A stretch of 64,000 bases of DNA from positions 129,555,338-129,619,337 of the forward strand of contig CM057000.1 in the NCBI GenBank assembly GCA_029891345.1, read 5' to 3'. Shown one piece after another: positions 43,422 to 56,230 of the stretch (position 1 is the stretch's first letter; every line of letters begins with the position of its first letter). Source of the stretch: Dryococelus australis. Its lineage: Eukaryota; Arthropoda; Insecta; Phasmatodea; Phasmatidae. Both the position numbers and the translations under genes were made by a program. Below the pieces are notes generated by a model. That model was given only the letters and a program-made list of their open reading frames with translations, did no database searches and was not told the DNA's origin.

Positions 43422-44742
43422 CTTCTTCCCCGTTATGCACCTATTACCGAAATGAAAAACAAGTAATCTTAAAATATCAACAGCATTAACAAATATTCCT
43501 CTATTATCACTGTGTTTGCACCGTTACAAACGACAATGTAAAGAAACATCAACTACTACGACACACTCTAGCGGTTGTGAATATCTACTAAAAATTATGT
43601 TACGCCTGTTGCCATAAAAGATTCCACCCCATGCATTATGCAATATTATTAAATTACTAACTTCTCTATGCACTTTGCACTAACCTTCTTAAGTTCTCAG
43701 TCTAACCTAAACCTTTATTAATAATAATTCTATACTAGTCCAATCATGTTACTGAAATATTTTTAGTTGTAATGCCTTGTAGGCCCCCTCTAATGCCTTA
43801 GGTTACTAATATTGCATGCTATCATAACATTGCTTGTACATTAAAAATTCTATATTTTAAATTCTTTGCATATTCCCCCAGACGAGTGAAAATTGCTGTC
43901 ATGTGAGGACTGATCGAAGCCCTGAATTATCATTACGGGACCAAGGTGCACCGTTCTTGCGGCACGTTGGCTAGGATTGTGAAGGACGATTTTACATGCC
44001 CTACAGTTGGAGTCCCCTGCTTCTGTTCCGCCCTCATGCTGCCTGGAAATCTCCATGATGACAGTGACTTGGATTCCGGGCTCACAATGTCGATTCAATT
44101 CTTCCGAATCGCGAGCAATTATTTTTGCACACAGGCGCGAAACAAATAATGTCGGGATTTTCCCCATATATACTTAAGTGAGTAATTAAATGTGTGATGA
44201 CTATGAATGATGATGGGGTCAGTATGGCAGCTGACAAGGTGCGTGTGCTACAAGGACTCTGCTGCATGGTCTAGTGCTTGTGTAGCTGTGGCTTCAAGTA
44301 GCCGCCCATGAGCCTACAATATGGCGTGCATAAAAGTTGTGGCTCTTTAATATTATAGTCTGCTCTCTCATATGTATGCACACAAAATTATGTTCTGCAC
44401 CTTTATGCCTACTATTTGGCACAATATAGTTACTAGCATGCACTTCGCATGCGGGGGCTTCAAAATTTACTTGTAACACACCTTAATGCCTTTGATGTAT
44501 TCTTATTTTTTTCATTCTATAAAGAAATTTATTCAAGTAATGCCAATTAATTTTGTAAAATAACTTTGCATGGACAGGAGGGGTTGTCTACTATAGTAAG
44601 GGGAGGTGGTTTTCTGTCACTCGGTCACACACTTTTTAATTTCCTAAGTCACTTCTATATTTTAACTTATAATTTTATACTTCTGTGGTAGAGCTATAAG
44701 CTTGAAGCGTTAAGGTTGAGATACGACTCTAGCCTCCACCAC

Positions 44743-45325
44743 TGTTATGAACCCTCTTTAACAGCTGTCGGGTCACACACTATTAAGGGGGCGAAGTACA
44801 AAACAAAAAGATGGGACTCTACTTAAACGTCTTTGTATAAACTCTGAGACTCGCAAGAGTACAACACTTTTCAATAAATACTTTATGTCTGATGGGAGAG
44901 TAATTATGTGTTACTTCTAGTCAATTATGTTAAGGTTGCGATTATAAATTGCCAAAGTAAAGTCTTTCCAACGTAACCTTTTCGAACCAGTTCACCTAGA
45001 TCCTCGATGCCGAAGGCTGCGTCTCCTCGACATATCGACAGTGGTGGTCCCCTGTTCACCCTTCTCGTGGCCCTTCCTGGGATGGGCCCTTCCTGGGATG
45101 GCGGCCACTGACTGATGTGCGACGGCTTCTCCCGCATCGGGCTACAGGCATTTGGCCCCACGCCGAGCCTCGCGCTGCCCCATATGAGTGCAATGTTTGG
45201 ACTCTCGCCATACTGTTTACTGTCTACAGTTTGTCACCTTTCCTGGCTTCCTGATTGCCCACTGAATGTGTTGCTGGGTTTATGCGAGTGGCAAGTAAGG
45301 CTCGCTCAGAGCACAATTAGTATCA
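44743..45325 (-). mobile_element. Solo LTR, same family as 40,071-40,600
   Basis: Minus strand starts TGATACTAATTGTGC and ends GGGTTCATAACA. It carries a short internal duplication (GGGCCCTTCCTGGGATGG) and a stretch missing from the other copy. No polypurine tract or internal sequence flanks it, and TA repeats abut one end, hiding any target duplication. Confidence 0.8.
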
Positions 45326-45825
45326 TATATATAATATATATATAATCATATTATATATTTTTTTCATTGGCTCATGTGGGAACTGCCACTTTGGCACCGG
45401 CCCTTCCATGCGGCCATATTTAGTAATCAAGTTGTAATTGCATGGTACAGATGTCCATTGCGGCCTCCCGGGCCTTCATCATTTTTGTTCATAATCATGT
45501 AGCATAAATAGTGTAATCTTTTATAATGGAACCATATGTCGTTTTGGATCACCCAGCTAGTGCTCTGTACCACAGTCCGGTCCATTTGTACATGGCCGGA
45601 CCTTAATTTTCCTACAATTTGTCACGCACAATCTGTGGGCCATTTGAGATGTCCAAAGCAGATGTCACAATACTAGTGCAGCCAAGATATCAGCAACACA
45701 GAAGATTTACGCTTCGGCCATGTTCGTTGTTACGTCCGCCTGCCAAATTCAGCGAGTGAGTCCGCCTCAGCAGCTTTCAACAGAGCGAGCTCCAATGTTG
45801 GCGGGGAAGGGGGGGACATTTTATG

Positions 45826-46390
45826 TGTACCACGTTAATCACCCTTCTCAGCCCATTCGCCGCATCACTACTTCGACTGGTCAGTGCAGTGTTCGTATGA
45901 TGTTGTGTATTTGTTTTCATACATAGCCTTTTTAATTTTCAATATAGTGTCGACATGAGAGGTCATATGTGCACTGCGGTGACCACATAAGTTTGTTTGT
46001 TTACCTTTTTGTGCTCGTGTTGTCTTTTCAGTGTTATGTGTATTTTCGTTTAAAGGGTCTGATATCAAATATGTCTGAAGTTTTTTTATGTTTCAAGGTA
46101 AGTGCTGTGTGCAAAGAGTACACTGATTATAATTAGTAAAAAGCAAGGAATTTTGTTTATGTTTGAAAGTTGTGCTTACTTGTAGAATCGTGTGGCAGTT
46201 ATAGTTTTTATGCTTTTGTATGTTCCATTTCAAGCACTAGAGTGCACCTAACCACCATGAGTTTGGCATAATATTGGTAAATAAGAGTGTTATACATTGT
46301 CCTTATAGATTGTTGAAATTCAAGATGTAAACAGAGACATCGTGTACAATTTGGCCTACAGCAAACACATCTGGGTGTAATGCCATATTT
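45826..46390. repeat. Dispersed repeat X, copy 2
   Basis: Second copy of the sequence at 39,170-39,710, same strand, moderately diverged. Confidence 0.8.
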
Positions 46391-47339
46391 GATCTGAACC
46401 TATTTATACGGTTTAAATGTGAATTGTTTTTATGACGAAGCTATTTATTTACATCCATGTCTGTATATTTATCACAACATTGTTCCTTTGCAGTGGGTGT
46501 TTGGAACACAGTCATGTAACATGATTTACCACCAATCCCAACAAAATAACCAAGCCCAGTCACTATAAATTTCAATAAACCTAATACACAGTAAGTAGCG
46601 ATACATATAAATGTGAGCAGAATAAAAGTTACAGTAAGCTTATTTGTGTGCATGTTGACAGCTATATAGATTTAAGTTTGTATCACAAAAAACGAGTGAT
46701 ACGAATTGCATGCTTAATTTTAATGTATTTTTTATTGGACTCATTATTCCTTCATTATTTGAACTGAGGACGTCCGTTTAAAGAAATAACCCAACACGTA
46801 CCAATAACAAAATGTAAAATACTATAGTTCATTACCCTGCAGTTGTAACAGTGTTAAACACAGCCATGGCAAAATACTAACGTGCATTACATGTAATGTG
46901 CTATGTCGTAGAATGTAAAATAACCGTAAGAACTGTCGTCAATTCAGGCATTTTTAAGATGTCATAAAGTTGACCTAAACAATTTTGGAGGCCTAAACTG
47001 TAAATATTCATACAGAATGATTTTTGGAATATGACAGAATACTTCGAAAAGCTGTAAACAGTAAACAACACATTTGACAGGTATAAAAGCAGCAGTAACA
47101 TTTCAATGTTATGTACAGGTGCAGCAAGAGTATACGTGTATACATGTACACACGCAATGACATGCAAACCTTGATTTTGACAGATGCTACATGACAGTCA
47201 CATGGAAATGTTTGCTTGCATTTGGAGGAAGGATACGAAACGGGCCTGCAAGTAGATATTTAGCAGGGCTCCGTGAAAGTCGCTTCCAGCAGGGAATGGC
47301 CTATATATCTGGCCTTTTTGGACCTCTTCCTTAAACAGC

Positions 47340-48125
47340 TGCTGGTTTTATTGCTATCCTTGTATTAGTATATAGTTTAAGTAAAGTTGTTTTCCTATTT
47401 CCACTTAGATCTATGTAGACTATAGAAATGTGTAAGATTTTAAGCCAACATCTGCTTCCTTTGTTTGGATCTCCTATGCACATGGTTACTGATAATGCAA
47501 TGTATTTTATATCTGTGGAGATGAAAAATTTAGCTTTTGCCTGGGGAGTAAAATGGTACAGATTACTCCGTACTATCCGAAAGCCAAACTTGTAGAAAGA
47601 GATAATAGAAATTTAAAGATTAGTTTATGTACTTTCCAGATAAAATCGCACAAGGAATGCGATACAGCATTATACCATCTTAATTTGGAATTTAATAATG
47701 TTTTAAGTGATACTACGAAAAAAGTTCCAGCTGTATTTTTATTTTGACGAAGTCTTTTACACACATTGATAAATGCATGGGGGTTAAATGATTATTTTTG
47801 GATTCAGTAAATAGGACCCAAGACCTTGAAACTATGTGGAATGAAGCAAAACAAACTTTAAAGAAATATCATACTAAGCTTACTTTGCAATATAATAAAA
47901 AAGAGGGGGAAGTCTCAGCTAACATAGGTGATAAGGTTATGCTAGAAACACATTAACTAATTAATAAGGCAGCCAGTTTTAGTTCCAGGCTGGCTTCGAA
48001 ATATGTAGGTCCTTTTGTGGTTTTAAGGTCTTTGACTCTTGTTAGGGTGGAAATGAAAGAGGAGGGGATTTCTGAGAATAAACTAAAGGCGCATATAACA
48101 AAGTTAAAATTGCGTGGATTAATAT
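47340..48125 (+). pseudogene. Gypsy-type integrase, broken
   Basis: Across several frames and stops the plus strand reads KVVFLFPLR, FGSPMHMVTDNAMYF (with the second catalytic Asp of the DDE triad), LAFAWGVKW, TPYYPKAKLVERDNRNLKI (with the third, Glu) and KKVPAVFLF, then a C-terminal part KAASFSSRLASKYVGPFVV ending KLKLRG. This is the integrase core and C-terminal domain of a Ty3/Gypsy element. At least six stops make it inactive. No LTR was found next to it. Confidence 0.88.
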
Positions 48126-48429
48126 TTGGACAAAGACTGTTTCGTGTTTGTTTGTTCTTGGTATACTTGAACTATGAGGTTTTGGACATAATTTTGTACC
48201 TTGTACAAGTTCAAGGTTTTTATCATGCAATGTGTGGGATTTACTTTCACACATGGATAAACAAATACATAATTACATGATATCAAACTTAGAAATATTG
48301 CACAAAAAAACAAATCAATTTTTATTCTACTGCTTACCTTGTGGTTGAAATGACATGGGGTGAATATAATATCGGTGGTTTGAAAATAAACATTGTGACA
48401 TAAAACAGTAAGACTTTAAAAACAATACA

Positions 48430-48783
48430 TTGTTTTCCTAGAGTGACACTTAAATATTTTATGTTTTCTCTGTACGGAATATTCTCCCCAAATAGAGTCA
48501 GTTGTGTTTGGAAAAAAAATGGGTGAAGTGTGTCGACCGCGGAAGAAAACAGTCTCACATTTGCTGACATTAATTTTAATTCGTCACAGGTGGAAATAAT
48601 TTTCCCAGCTGATCAAGCTGTTTTTGTGCATGCTGAATGCCACTTTCAGTAAGACGCGAGCGGGTGTATATGACTGTATCGTCGGCATGCACTCCTAGAT
48701 TAATATGCTTATTAGGGAGGGTGGCAAATCTTGTTTATACAGATTATTCAAAACTGGACCTATAATACTGCCCGGAGGGACTC
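48430..48783 (-). pseudogene. Jockey-type LINE reverse transcriptase, second part
   Basis: Minus strand: AGVPPGSIIGPVL (family RAGVPQGSVLGPLL), LLKVAFSMHKNSLIS, RIKINVSKCETVFF (a K-C-E/K-T motif), FGENIPYRENIKYLSVTL. The YADD box region reads ECMPTI, so the catalytic aspartates are gone. Joins with 50,611-50,890 once the element between them is ignored. Confidence 0.85.
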
Positions 48784-49617
48784 CTGCAGTGGGAGCATGG
48801 TTCTTTTACATGACACTGTCACAGTTATGACGTGTCATATGGACGACGGCCATGTGGTGACGGCCGCACAAAAATGCGAGCACGGATCGTGTTGTCATAA
48901 CTCTCCTGTCGTTAACTAAGGCGTCTTGGTTATGACGGCTCGGAAGTGTAAATATACAGATGAAGGTATTGAATCTGCACAAGACATATGTTGTTTTTTG
49001 AAGTTGATAATATATCGGCAATTGTTAGCCAATACAAAATGCCTGCCAAAAATATGCAAATGAAATCGATAATGTTGTTGTGTTCAAGTTTAGTTTTTTT
49101 CCTCCAGCACAACAGATTTGGAACAATATTCACAGTGCAAGTATTTATTGTATTTACACTGTAAATCTGAATCAGTGAGAATTTCACTGTTTCAATCAGT
49201 CAAAAGTATCTTACTGATACAAGAGTCACTTCAGTCTGCGACTCTAGCAATTTGTTAACACTGTAATGACTTTCAAAATAAATATGCTCCGTTAAACATG
49301 TATCAAGTAATGTGACAACGAATAAACTAATATAATCAACACAAAATACTTTGCAAAAAGTGTCTACTCTTTCAAAACACCATTCTACGAGGTAATATAT
49401 ACACTCAGCCTTTCATTTCGTTTTCATGTAATCATCACAGTGCTCTGATTGAAGTTTTAAGCTTTATAAAATGTGATGAAGAGAGTGCACTCGTATACTC
49501 TTCGTTTTAGCAATCATAACAGTACCCATTAAACCAAAAACCAGAAGTAAGGGTATACAATTTAATCTTCATGTTTTTACAATGAAATATGAACTTATTT
49601 ATATTCCTCCTTTAATT

Positions 49618-49700
49618 TTAACTTGGCTTGGTAGTGCAGATGGTATGGTAACAGCCTAAAATTTCAGGGGGTACGAGTTCAATCCCACTCTCTCGCAAAG
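49618..49700 (+). ncRNA. tRNA-like (SINE-head-like) module, plus strand
   Basis: TGGTAGTGCAGATGGTATGG resembles an A box and GAGTTCAATCCCACT a B box, at tRNA spacing, followed by a thymine-rich stretch (TTTTTTTACTTTTTT). I could not fold a full cloverleaf, so it is probably a tRNA-derived fragment rather than a tRNA gene. Confidence 0.4.
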
Positions 49701-50124
49701 ATTTTTTTACTTTTTTAACTTATGGTAAATTGCACAATAAAAATAGTAAACAATCGTAAATATTTTTTTTCAAGTAATTATTTGGCTACATTCGATAAAT
49801 AAAACATTTTATTCGCTAATGTGATTAGCTTATTCGCGTTTTATTAAAAGTAGGGAAATAATTAGCATTATCGAGATTTTAGTTATTTTTGTGATACATT
49901 ATTGTTGTTTATAATTTATGTTATTGTCAGAAATCGTTTATTTAAGCATTTATTTTTATAAAAGCAAGTAACTGCACAGCCCAAACGGCTGTCTTGGGTT
50001 TTTTATTAGCCTTAGTTTGAATTATTGCTTTTTGACACAGATATGATAGAAATAAGCATTTTCTGTAAACAACATATACTATACACAGCAATAATGTATT
50101 ACATAAAATAACTAAAAAAAATCG

Positions 50125-50215
50125 TCAAACCATGATTTGAACTATAAAACCAAAAATTTAAAAGCCACGAACCCGCACACTAACCCACGGAGCTACACAC
50201 ACAACTGGAAAGTCG
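50125..50215 (-). ncRNA. tRNA-like (SINE-head-like) module, minus strand
   Basis: The minus strand reads GTAGCTCCGTGGGTTAGTGT (A-box-like) and later TAGTTCAAATCATGG (weak B box), then GATTTTTTTTAG. It points toward the plus-strand module about 400 bp away. Confidence 0.35.
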
Positions 50216-50610
50216 TGTCGTTAAAAGGGTATAATAAGAACACAACTCCACAGTTATCACACATTTGTTTGATTTTGACAGTGGGGGCAAATCGAAATAT
50301 TTCTCATTACTTAAGCTTTCATTATGTTCCAGTTTGTACATAAATAAGTGTTATAGAACCCATAATTCTTTCGTAAAAAACATATACAGTTTAAGGTCAT
50401 TACTTCGGCGTCAGTCATCTTGTCTGTCACACAGCGAGTTGCAGTCAGAACGGCTAAATTATGGTGCCACGCGATTGATTGGCGCGCCATAGTTATGGCA
50501 CTAAATGACGCACTTAAATTTGATTCATGCTCGCTTTTTACACAAAGTGTAACGGCAATGACATGTTGCGCCTATGACGGGCCAAGATTACAACCATGCT
50601 CGCCCTGCTG

Positions 50611-50890
50611 CTCTAATTTCCTTACATTCTGATGTCGCTCTTACTGCAGAAACTAAAAATAAGCGACCAGCTAGATAAGACGAATTTAACTTGACAATAC
50701 TGCCAGGGAAATGTTTTTCAAATAATTTATAAATTAAGGCTGCATGAAAACCTTGTCGAAGGTTTTATCAACATCGTGGAAAATTACAGCTGAGTAATGT
50801 CACCAGTTAAAAGAAGGTGTTACCGTGCATGCTCGATGAGCCAGGCTAATTGATGAACTGTAGAATGTCTTTTCCGGAAATAAAATATTG
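50611..50890 (-). pseudogene. Jockey-type LINE reverse transcriptase, first part
   Basis: Minus strand, with one or two frameshifts: FRKRHSTVHQLAWLIEHAR (family F-R-x-x-H-S-T), VIFHDVDKTFDKVFHAALIY (family F-L-D-V-x-K-A-F-D-x-V-W-H, with the first catalytic Asp), KLFEKHFPGSIVKL, SYLAGRLF. Continues at 48,783 past the inserted element. Confidence 0.87.
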
Positions 50891-52660
50891 ATGTGTGCCA
50901 CGTTTTTGGCTCCTAGACTGATCACCACATCTGATGAATACCACCAAATCATCTGGGCCCCATTGTCTGCACCTGAGTTCAGCCCACCATCAACAATGTC
51001 AAAGGCAACTAGGAGGTGCACTCTACAAAACATTGTATCGTGCTCGTGTACATGACATGGGAGCAAGAAAGTGCAAGATAGTGCAGTATAGTGCAGTGCC
51101 AGTATCTGTTACAGGTACACCTAAACGAAGGGAGAGGACAGTGGCCATGCGCCAACGTGTGCTTGGCACACTGATACAGGAAATAGTACCCCATATTATT
51201 ATTATTTTCACATAATATTTTCTAAGTACTCGAGCAGTAACAAACTGATATGAATGCAAGGTAGGACTCCAGAAACGAATTTTCAAAAGCCCTAGAGTTC
51301 TCTTTCAAGTGTTTTGTTTTGTGTACATTCACGTGTCATCAACTTCACACCACCACATGTAATTTGTAAATTGTTATTATATTTGTTGAATTGTTATATG
51401 TTTTTATGCAAGTTATTACAAGTGTATATTTATGTTAAAATTGTTTTCTCGTGCAAGGTGCAAGGAGGTATTCCCAAGTGGCGAGCTCTGGTGGTAACCT
51501 CGGCGAACGTGCCATGTTGTAATGTCAGTCATCTCGGAGAGCTCAGGGAGGTTGATTGTGTACCATTCGGTTCCGTGCCCGGGCAGCATTAATCGTTAGT
51601 ACCAATCATTTTCGCTGCAATAGCTTTAATTTACTTCTGAACCTTTTTCATGAGATGCCCGGGACAAGGCCTCTCACTTCCTCAGTGCTTGCATCACCAG
51701 GGAAGCATTATTATTCACCTATAATAAGGGATGGGCTTCGCGCCATGTTTACACAGTGTTACCTGTGCTGACGGTAGTTGTTCGGCTATTTATTTGTAAA
51801 GTGTTACCTTCGGGCATGTTTCATCAGTGCCAAATAAATGTCCCGTCGGAAACTGAGTGTTTTTACTTAGGTAAGCCGCAAGACATTTCAGGGTACGCCC
51901 TTATAAGTTCACGCCAAAGTGCACATATATCAAATTTTCTTTTCTTTCCAAGTATTTAAGTGAGTACAGTAGCATAAGGTTGTGGATGCCTTTAATAATC
52001 CATCGCGTAAAACGTGTACCATTCATCAATCATCAGAGGAGTGTAGCAGCATGGAAGGATAGTTGCCTTGGTCATCGACAACACGACCCAGGGAGAAGAG
52101 TCTGCTCTACCACTTCATGGCACAAGGTCTGGTAGTGCCTGGCGCCCGGGTAAATTACCTCACTCAATCCACCTAATTCCAAACAGATTCACTCCTCAAC
52201 CTTTAATTTTCCTAATTTTTATTCTGACTCCTGGACTACTATCCATTAATCACACCTCATGGCACTGGATCCATGAAATGGCACCGTAACTTAGTGGCCT
52301 ATACTTTATCGTCATCTTATGACCAGTAAAACCATCCATAAATCACTCCGCACAACACAGAAGACAACGGAAACTACAACAGCATGTCCACATCATCAGA
52401 ATGCCGTCCAGATGCCTGCAAGACGTCGAGGAGAACAAGCACATGGCACAAGTGAATATGCAGGAAAAGTAGTGACTGCCCGCCATTGCCGAAGGAAGAC
52501 GAGCACATGGTCGGCGAGGCATTCATTTTGGAGCAGTGCAGTTACGTCAGCCACGCCATCCCGGTGCACCAGAAGGATAAAGGGAGCTGCACATGCATCA
52601 CCAACCACCCCTCCTACGCCAAATGCTTGCTGCACGACTGGTTGTCAGCTGGACTTACAG
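50891..52660. other. Mixed repeat DNA between Jockey fragments
   Basis: No endonuclease domain of the LINE is recognisable. The segment at about 52,085-52,150 (AGAAGAGTCTGCTCTACCAC, TGCCTGGCGCCC) resembles 38,590-38,655, so both belong to one further repeat family. Thr/His-rich plus-strand frames at 52,319-52,876 have no known domain. Confidence 0.4.
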
Positions 52661-52839
52661 AGTGCATTACCCCTCATCGAATCGGGCGGAGCAGCCTTGC
52701 TCCAACCACGCCGCACAACCGTGCTCTACGCTTCCACATCGTACTTCTGCGTCGGGCTTCTGCATTGTGCTTCGCGCTCCATAAGGTTCACAACAACTCG
52801 AACCAAGGCTGGCTGGACAGAGGACAGTGTTGAATCCGA

Positions 52840-53280
52840 GGGCCTGCAGCTCATCGCGGAAGAACTGGATGCTTAGTGAAGCATTTAGGCACTTGATTGC
52901 TACCTTAATAGGTTGCTCGTTTCGTGGGGCAAGGAGACTGAAAAGTACTTTAGCCTGATACAGTATGTGAACAGCTGCTCGATTGTCTTCATGTGACTTG
53001 ACTGTGTACTGCACTCCTTGCAGTACAACTCGATTGGCAGTGAGCTCCTTCAGATGCGGTCTGAAGAGCTTCACTACTTTTTTTGTAGGGAGTTCCACTA
53101 TTTTGGTTAACAGTGGTTGTTGGCTGTGTTTGTTTCGATTGTTGCACAGAAGTCGAGGCTCCTGCTGCGGGATGGGTGGCAGTCAGCACAGCAGGTTTTC
53201 TTTTCTTACTTGGCCCGTCCTCTTGCCTTGCAGTTGGCTGATTTGCATCAGTAATGATGGGTAGGGTGTTTCCCGAGGGG
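52840..53280 (-). pseudogene. Jockey-type LINE ORF1 (Gag) fragment with pre-C2HC region
   Basis: Minus strand: Pro/Thr/Gln-rich N-terminal part, then LFRPHLKELTANRVVL, VKSHEDNRAAVHIL, LAPRNEQPIKVAIKCL and FRDELQALGF. The order E-x-P-x-K/R-V-x-I/V-x-x-L followed by I-x-x-E-L-x-x-L-G-F is that of the pre-C2HC domain of Jockey ORF1. A frameshift divides it and the zinc fingers are not readable. Its strand and position fit the 5' part of the same LINE as 50,890-48,430. Confidence 0.7.
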
Positions 53281-53299
53281 GCCTAGCACCTTACATATC

Positions 53300-54740
53300 T
53301 TTTCTTCGTCTTAGGGAGGAAAAGTAATTTAAAAATAAAAATAAAAATAGAGCCTCCACAAATTGCTTTCCCTTCAGCTCTCCTCTGCTGAAAACATAGC
53401 TAGGTGAAAACAGCCGCTGACCACACTTATGTTAATCTATCTAATATGTGTACCTTTTATCTATGCTTTATAAGAGAGCACAGACTTGTTGCAGATCTTG
53501 CAGTCCTCTTCTAACGAAAATATGACTTCTTCTCGCAGTAATTGTGCGCAAGAGAAATCACTCGCAACACACCACAGCACTGCAACAGCAGTTACCTTTC
53601 CAGGCAAATACCTTTCAATGTAAGGCATTGCTGAGCACGTGTGCGGTGCTACCTTCCTTCAACAGAGCTACTGCTCGTCTCATGATCGTGTCCTACAGGA
53701 ATTTTTCAAAAATGCTAAGAAGACATACATTTTATGCATTAAGTTATTATAAAATTTCCAATAGAAAATTGGGATCTTTTTTAAATTTAAATCGGTATAG
53801 GATGTCATTTTTTGTGGGTATGATGCTCTCCGTAATTATTCTGAATAATCGGAAATTCTTTACTAGGTGTGTTGTTTTGGAATACAGCCGAGACAGGTGA
53901 TTCCAGAGTTCAAGGTCTGTTCCTTTTGTAAGTAAACAAAACAGAAAGCACGGTGCTGTTAGCGAAGTGAGGATTGGAACGAAGGGATTTCTGCTGATTA
54001 TTTTGGTAATATTTTTGTATTAAGATATTTTAATTGTGTGCCGTGAAAAGGGGGTTTCGCTGTATCAATATTAAATGTTTTATGATCACCTTGGTTGTTC
54101 GAGCCATTTTTGTTTAGTTTTCCGTGATATTTCCGTGGGTGAGTCAACTTCTCATTTTTATTCCTGTTCTAATTCAGATGTTTTAGTCTTGACAGGAATG
54201 TAATAAAACTAAAGGCAATTGTTTAGAACCTCGCTTTTTTCCGAAAAATTGGAAAATAAATGGTAGAAAATGTTGTTTTAAGGTCATTACTAGTCACACT
54301 TAATTTGAATTTATTTGGGAGCGCCACATTATTTTATTGTATATATTTTATTTTTTACTGCCTTCCGTGGTTCCTATATAGGTCACGTTGATCTCAAGAT
54401 ATAGAAGTGGTCAATTATACAAGAGAGACACATGTACAAACGTAATATGCAGAAATGAATTACAATAAAAAATATAAATAAAAGTAGGCACATAAAAACT
54501 GCATATTATGACATTTATGGTTACTTCACACTTTTCTGAAGTCTGCTAAAGATATAATTTTGGTTAGAGATTACGTATCCTTCCACCACTTGTTAACTTC
54601 AAAAACCATTATGAATGAATTTTCACAATTTTGGCCAGCTTTAGACTTTCTAACAAGGTCTGTATTGACAATAGTTCTTTTGATTATTATTTTACATATT
54701 GTTAAAGGATTAGTGTTATACACAATATACATACATATAT
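53300..54740. other. Unassigned AT-rich DNA
   Basis: No exon or transposon protein recognised. A 118-codon frame at 53,544-53,900 has no known motif. Confidence 0.4.
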
Positions 54741-55500
54741 ACATACAGTGGCAATTAGGCTACTGCCTGGTGGCGAGGTCTTCATCTCTCCTTCACCCAA
54801 CCAAATTCTTTTCCACTCTCTTCCTGAACTTACCAACCCCTCTCACAGATACCAATTCCTCCCTCAACACATTCCACTCCCTCACAGACCTCACAAGCAT
54901 GGACTGCCTACCCAGCTCCGTTCTCCTCCACACCCTCCGAAGCTTCACACTGTTGTTTCCTCTTCCTCTAAACACCCCCTTACTTAGCTTGCAGTGTAGC
55001 CCTCCCCATCCTCCCTCTTCATTCGCCAACCTGTACATCCTGACTAGCCGTTCAACTTTCCTCCTGTCCCTCAATGAACTCCACCCCATTTCTTTCATCA
55101 TCACTGATGGCCTATAGTTCCCTTCTTCCTCATCATCCTGCCCCTGCCTCCTCCACCAAACCTTCACCCATTATGCTGCCTTTCTCTGCACCTTTTCCAG
55201 TTCTCGCACCTCCTCCTCCACATACGGGTCCCATACTGCTGCAGCATATTCTAACATTGGCCGTACCATTGTGCCATACGCCTTCTCCCTCACCTCACAG
55301 CTGACTCCATTCAGCACCCTTTCCAGCATACCCAGAGCCCTTCTTCCCTTTGTTACCACCCTCTCTACCTGTTTTTTCTACCTGAGGTCTTCCTGCAGTA
55401 CAATATACTTATATCCTTCTGCTTCTTCTACCTCTTGTCCCTCCCATTTGTATATGTCCCTGCTTATCATCTGGCACATTACACGTAAATTTGCCGCGAC
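54740..55500 (-). pseudogene. 3' end of a non-LTR retrotransposon (LINE) with TGTATA tail
   Basis: Minus strand: EEAEGYKYIVLQEDLR, VVTKGRRALGMLERVL, EVREKAYGTMVRPMLEYAAA then VWDPYVEEEVRELEKVQRKA, then after a frameshift MKEMGWSSLRDRRKVERLV and VREWNVLREELV. These are the ordered C-terminal motifs of CR1/L2/Jockey-type reverse transcriptases. The element ends in a TGTATATATGTATGTATA tail at about 54,725-54,745. It is less decayed than the Jockey copy to its left and is a different family. Confidence 0.87.
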
Positions 55501-56001
55501 TGTGTTTCACCATTTTGGGTTCACTGTTTGGGGTTATTTCCTTTAAAGGATGGCCTCAGTTGGAATAAATATTAAAGCAAAGTAGCAACAACTACAATGA
55601 TAACGACAGTAAATTCAAGTACGCAACTTGTGTGTCTTTTTTTTTGTACGTAGAAGTAACAAACTTAAAAGATTGTGGTGAAAATGCACACAAATAGGAC
55701 TACTGTAACTTTTATTCCACTTATATTTCTTTGCATAGGTACTTCAGTTTTACTAGGTTTATGTAATTATTTATTTAAAATTTTCTGACCAGGCTTACTA
55801 ATTTGTTGGGATTGTGCAAACATTCAACTCACAGAAATGTGCGCATGTTACACAATTATGTTTCAAACACCTAGAGCAAAATTGAAATGTTGTGATAAAT
55901 AAATAGATGGGACTTTCAAATAATTAATTTTATAATAAAAACAGTTTATGAGAAATTAAAACGTACACATCTCGCACTCGCAACATGCTATCACACACAC
56001 A

Positions 56002-56002
<1 letters not shown>

Positions 56003-56069
<67 letters not shown>

Positions 56070-56230
56070 CCTCCTCCCTCTCCTCCCTCCTCTCTCCTCT
56101 CTCTCCCTCTCTCCCTCCCTCTCTCCCTCTCTCTCCCCTCTCTCTCCCCCTCTCTCCCCTCTCTCCCCCTCTCCCCCCCTCTCCCCCTCCCTCCCTCCCC
56201 TCTCCTCTCTCTCTCTCTCTCCTCTCTCTC
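56003..56230. repeat. CT/CCT polypyrimidine tract, about 230 bp
   Basis: CT dinucleotides passing into CCCTCTCT and CTCCC mixtures. Arg-Glu-rich frames on the minus strand are artefacts. Confidence 0.97.

Larger units (their letters stand above)
48787..50607. mobile_element. 1.82-kb inverted-repeat element inside the Jockey LINE
   Basis: Left end CAGTGGGAGCATGGTT and complement of right end CAGGGCGAGCATGGTT match at 14 of 16. It is flanked by CTG (48,784-48,786 and 50,608-50,610); removing the element and one CTG restores the LINE reading frame across the joint (RAGVPPG). A three-base duplication and CACTG/CAGTG ends would fit a CACTA-like element, but other families share such ends. Two tRNA-like modules lie inside; no transposase was found. 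Confidence 0.75.

Noticed and set aside
43850..44167. 105-codon minus frame as a gene
   Set aside because: Possibly an old transposon piece, but no family motif could be named.
49618..50215. Functional tRNA genes
   Set aside because: A- and B-box likeness is present but no convincing acceptor stem or anticodon arm could be drawn, and the sequences lie inside a transposon.
52319..52876. 185-codon plus-strand frame rich in Thr, His and Ser
   Set aside because: No domain, biased composition, and its end overlaps the Jockey ORF1 remnant on the other strand.
54560..55117. 185-codon plus-strand frame
   Set aside because: It is the shadow of the minus-strand LINE reverse transcriptase; the minus strand holds the conserved motifs.
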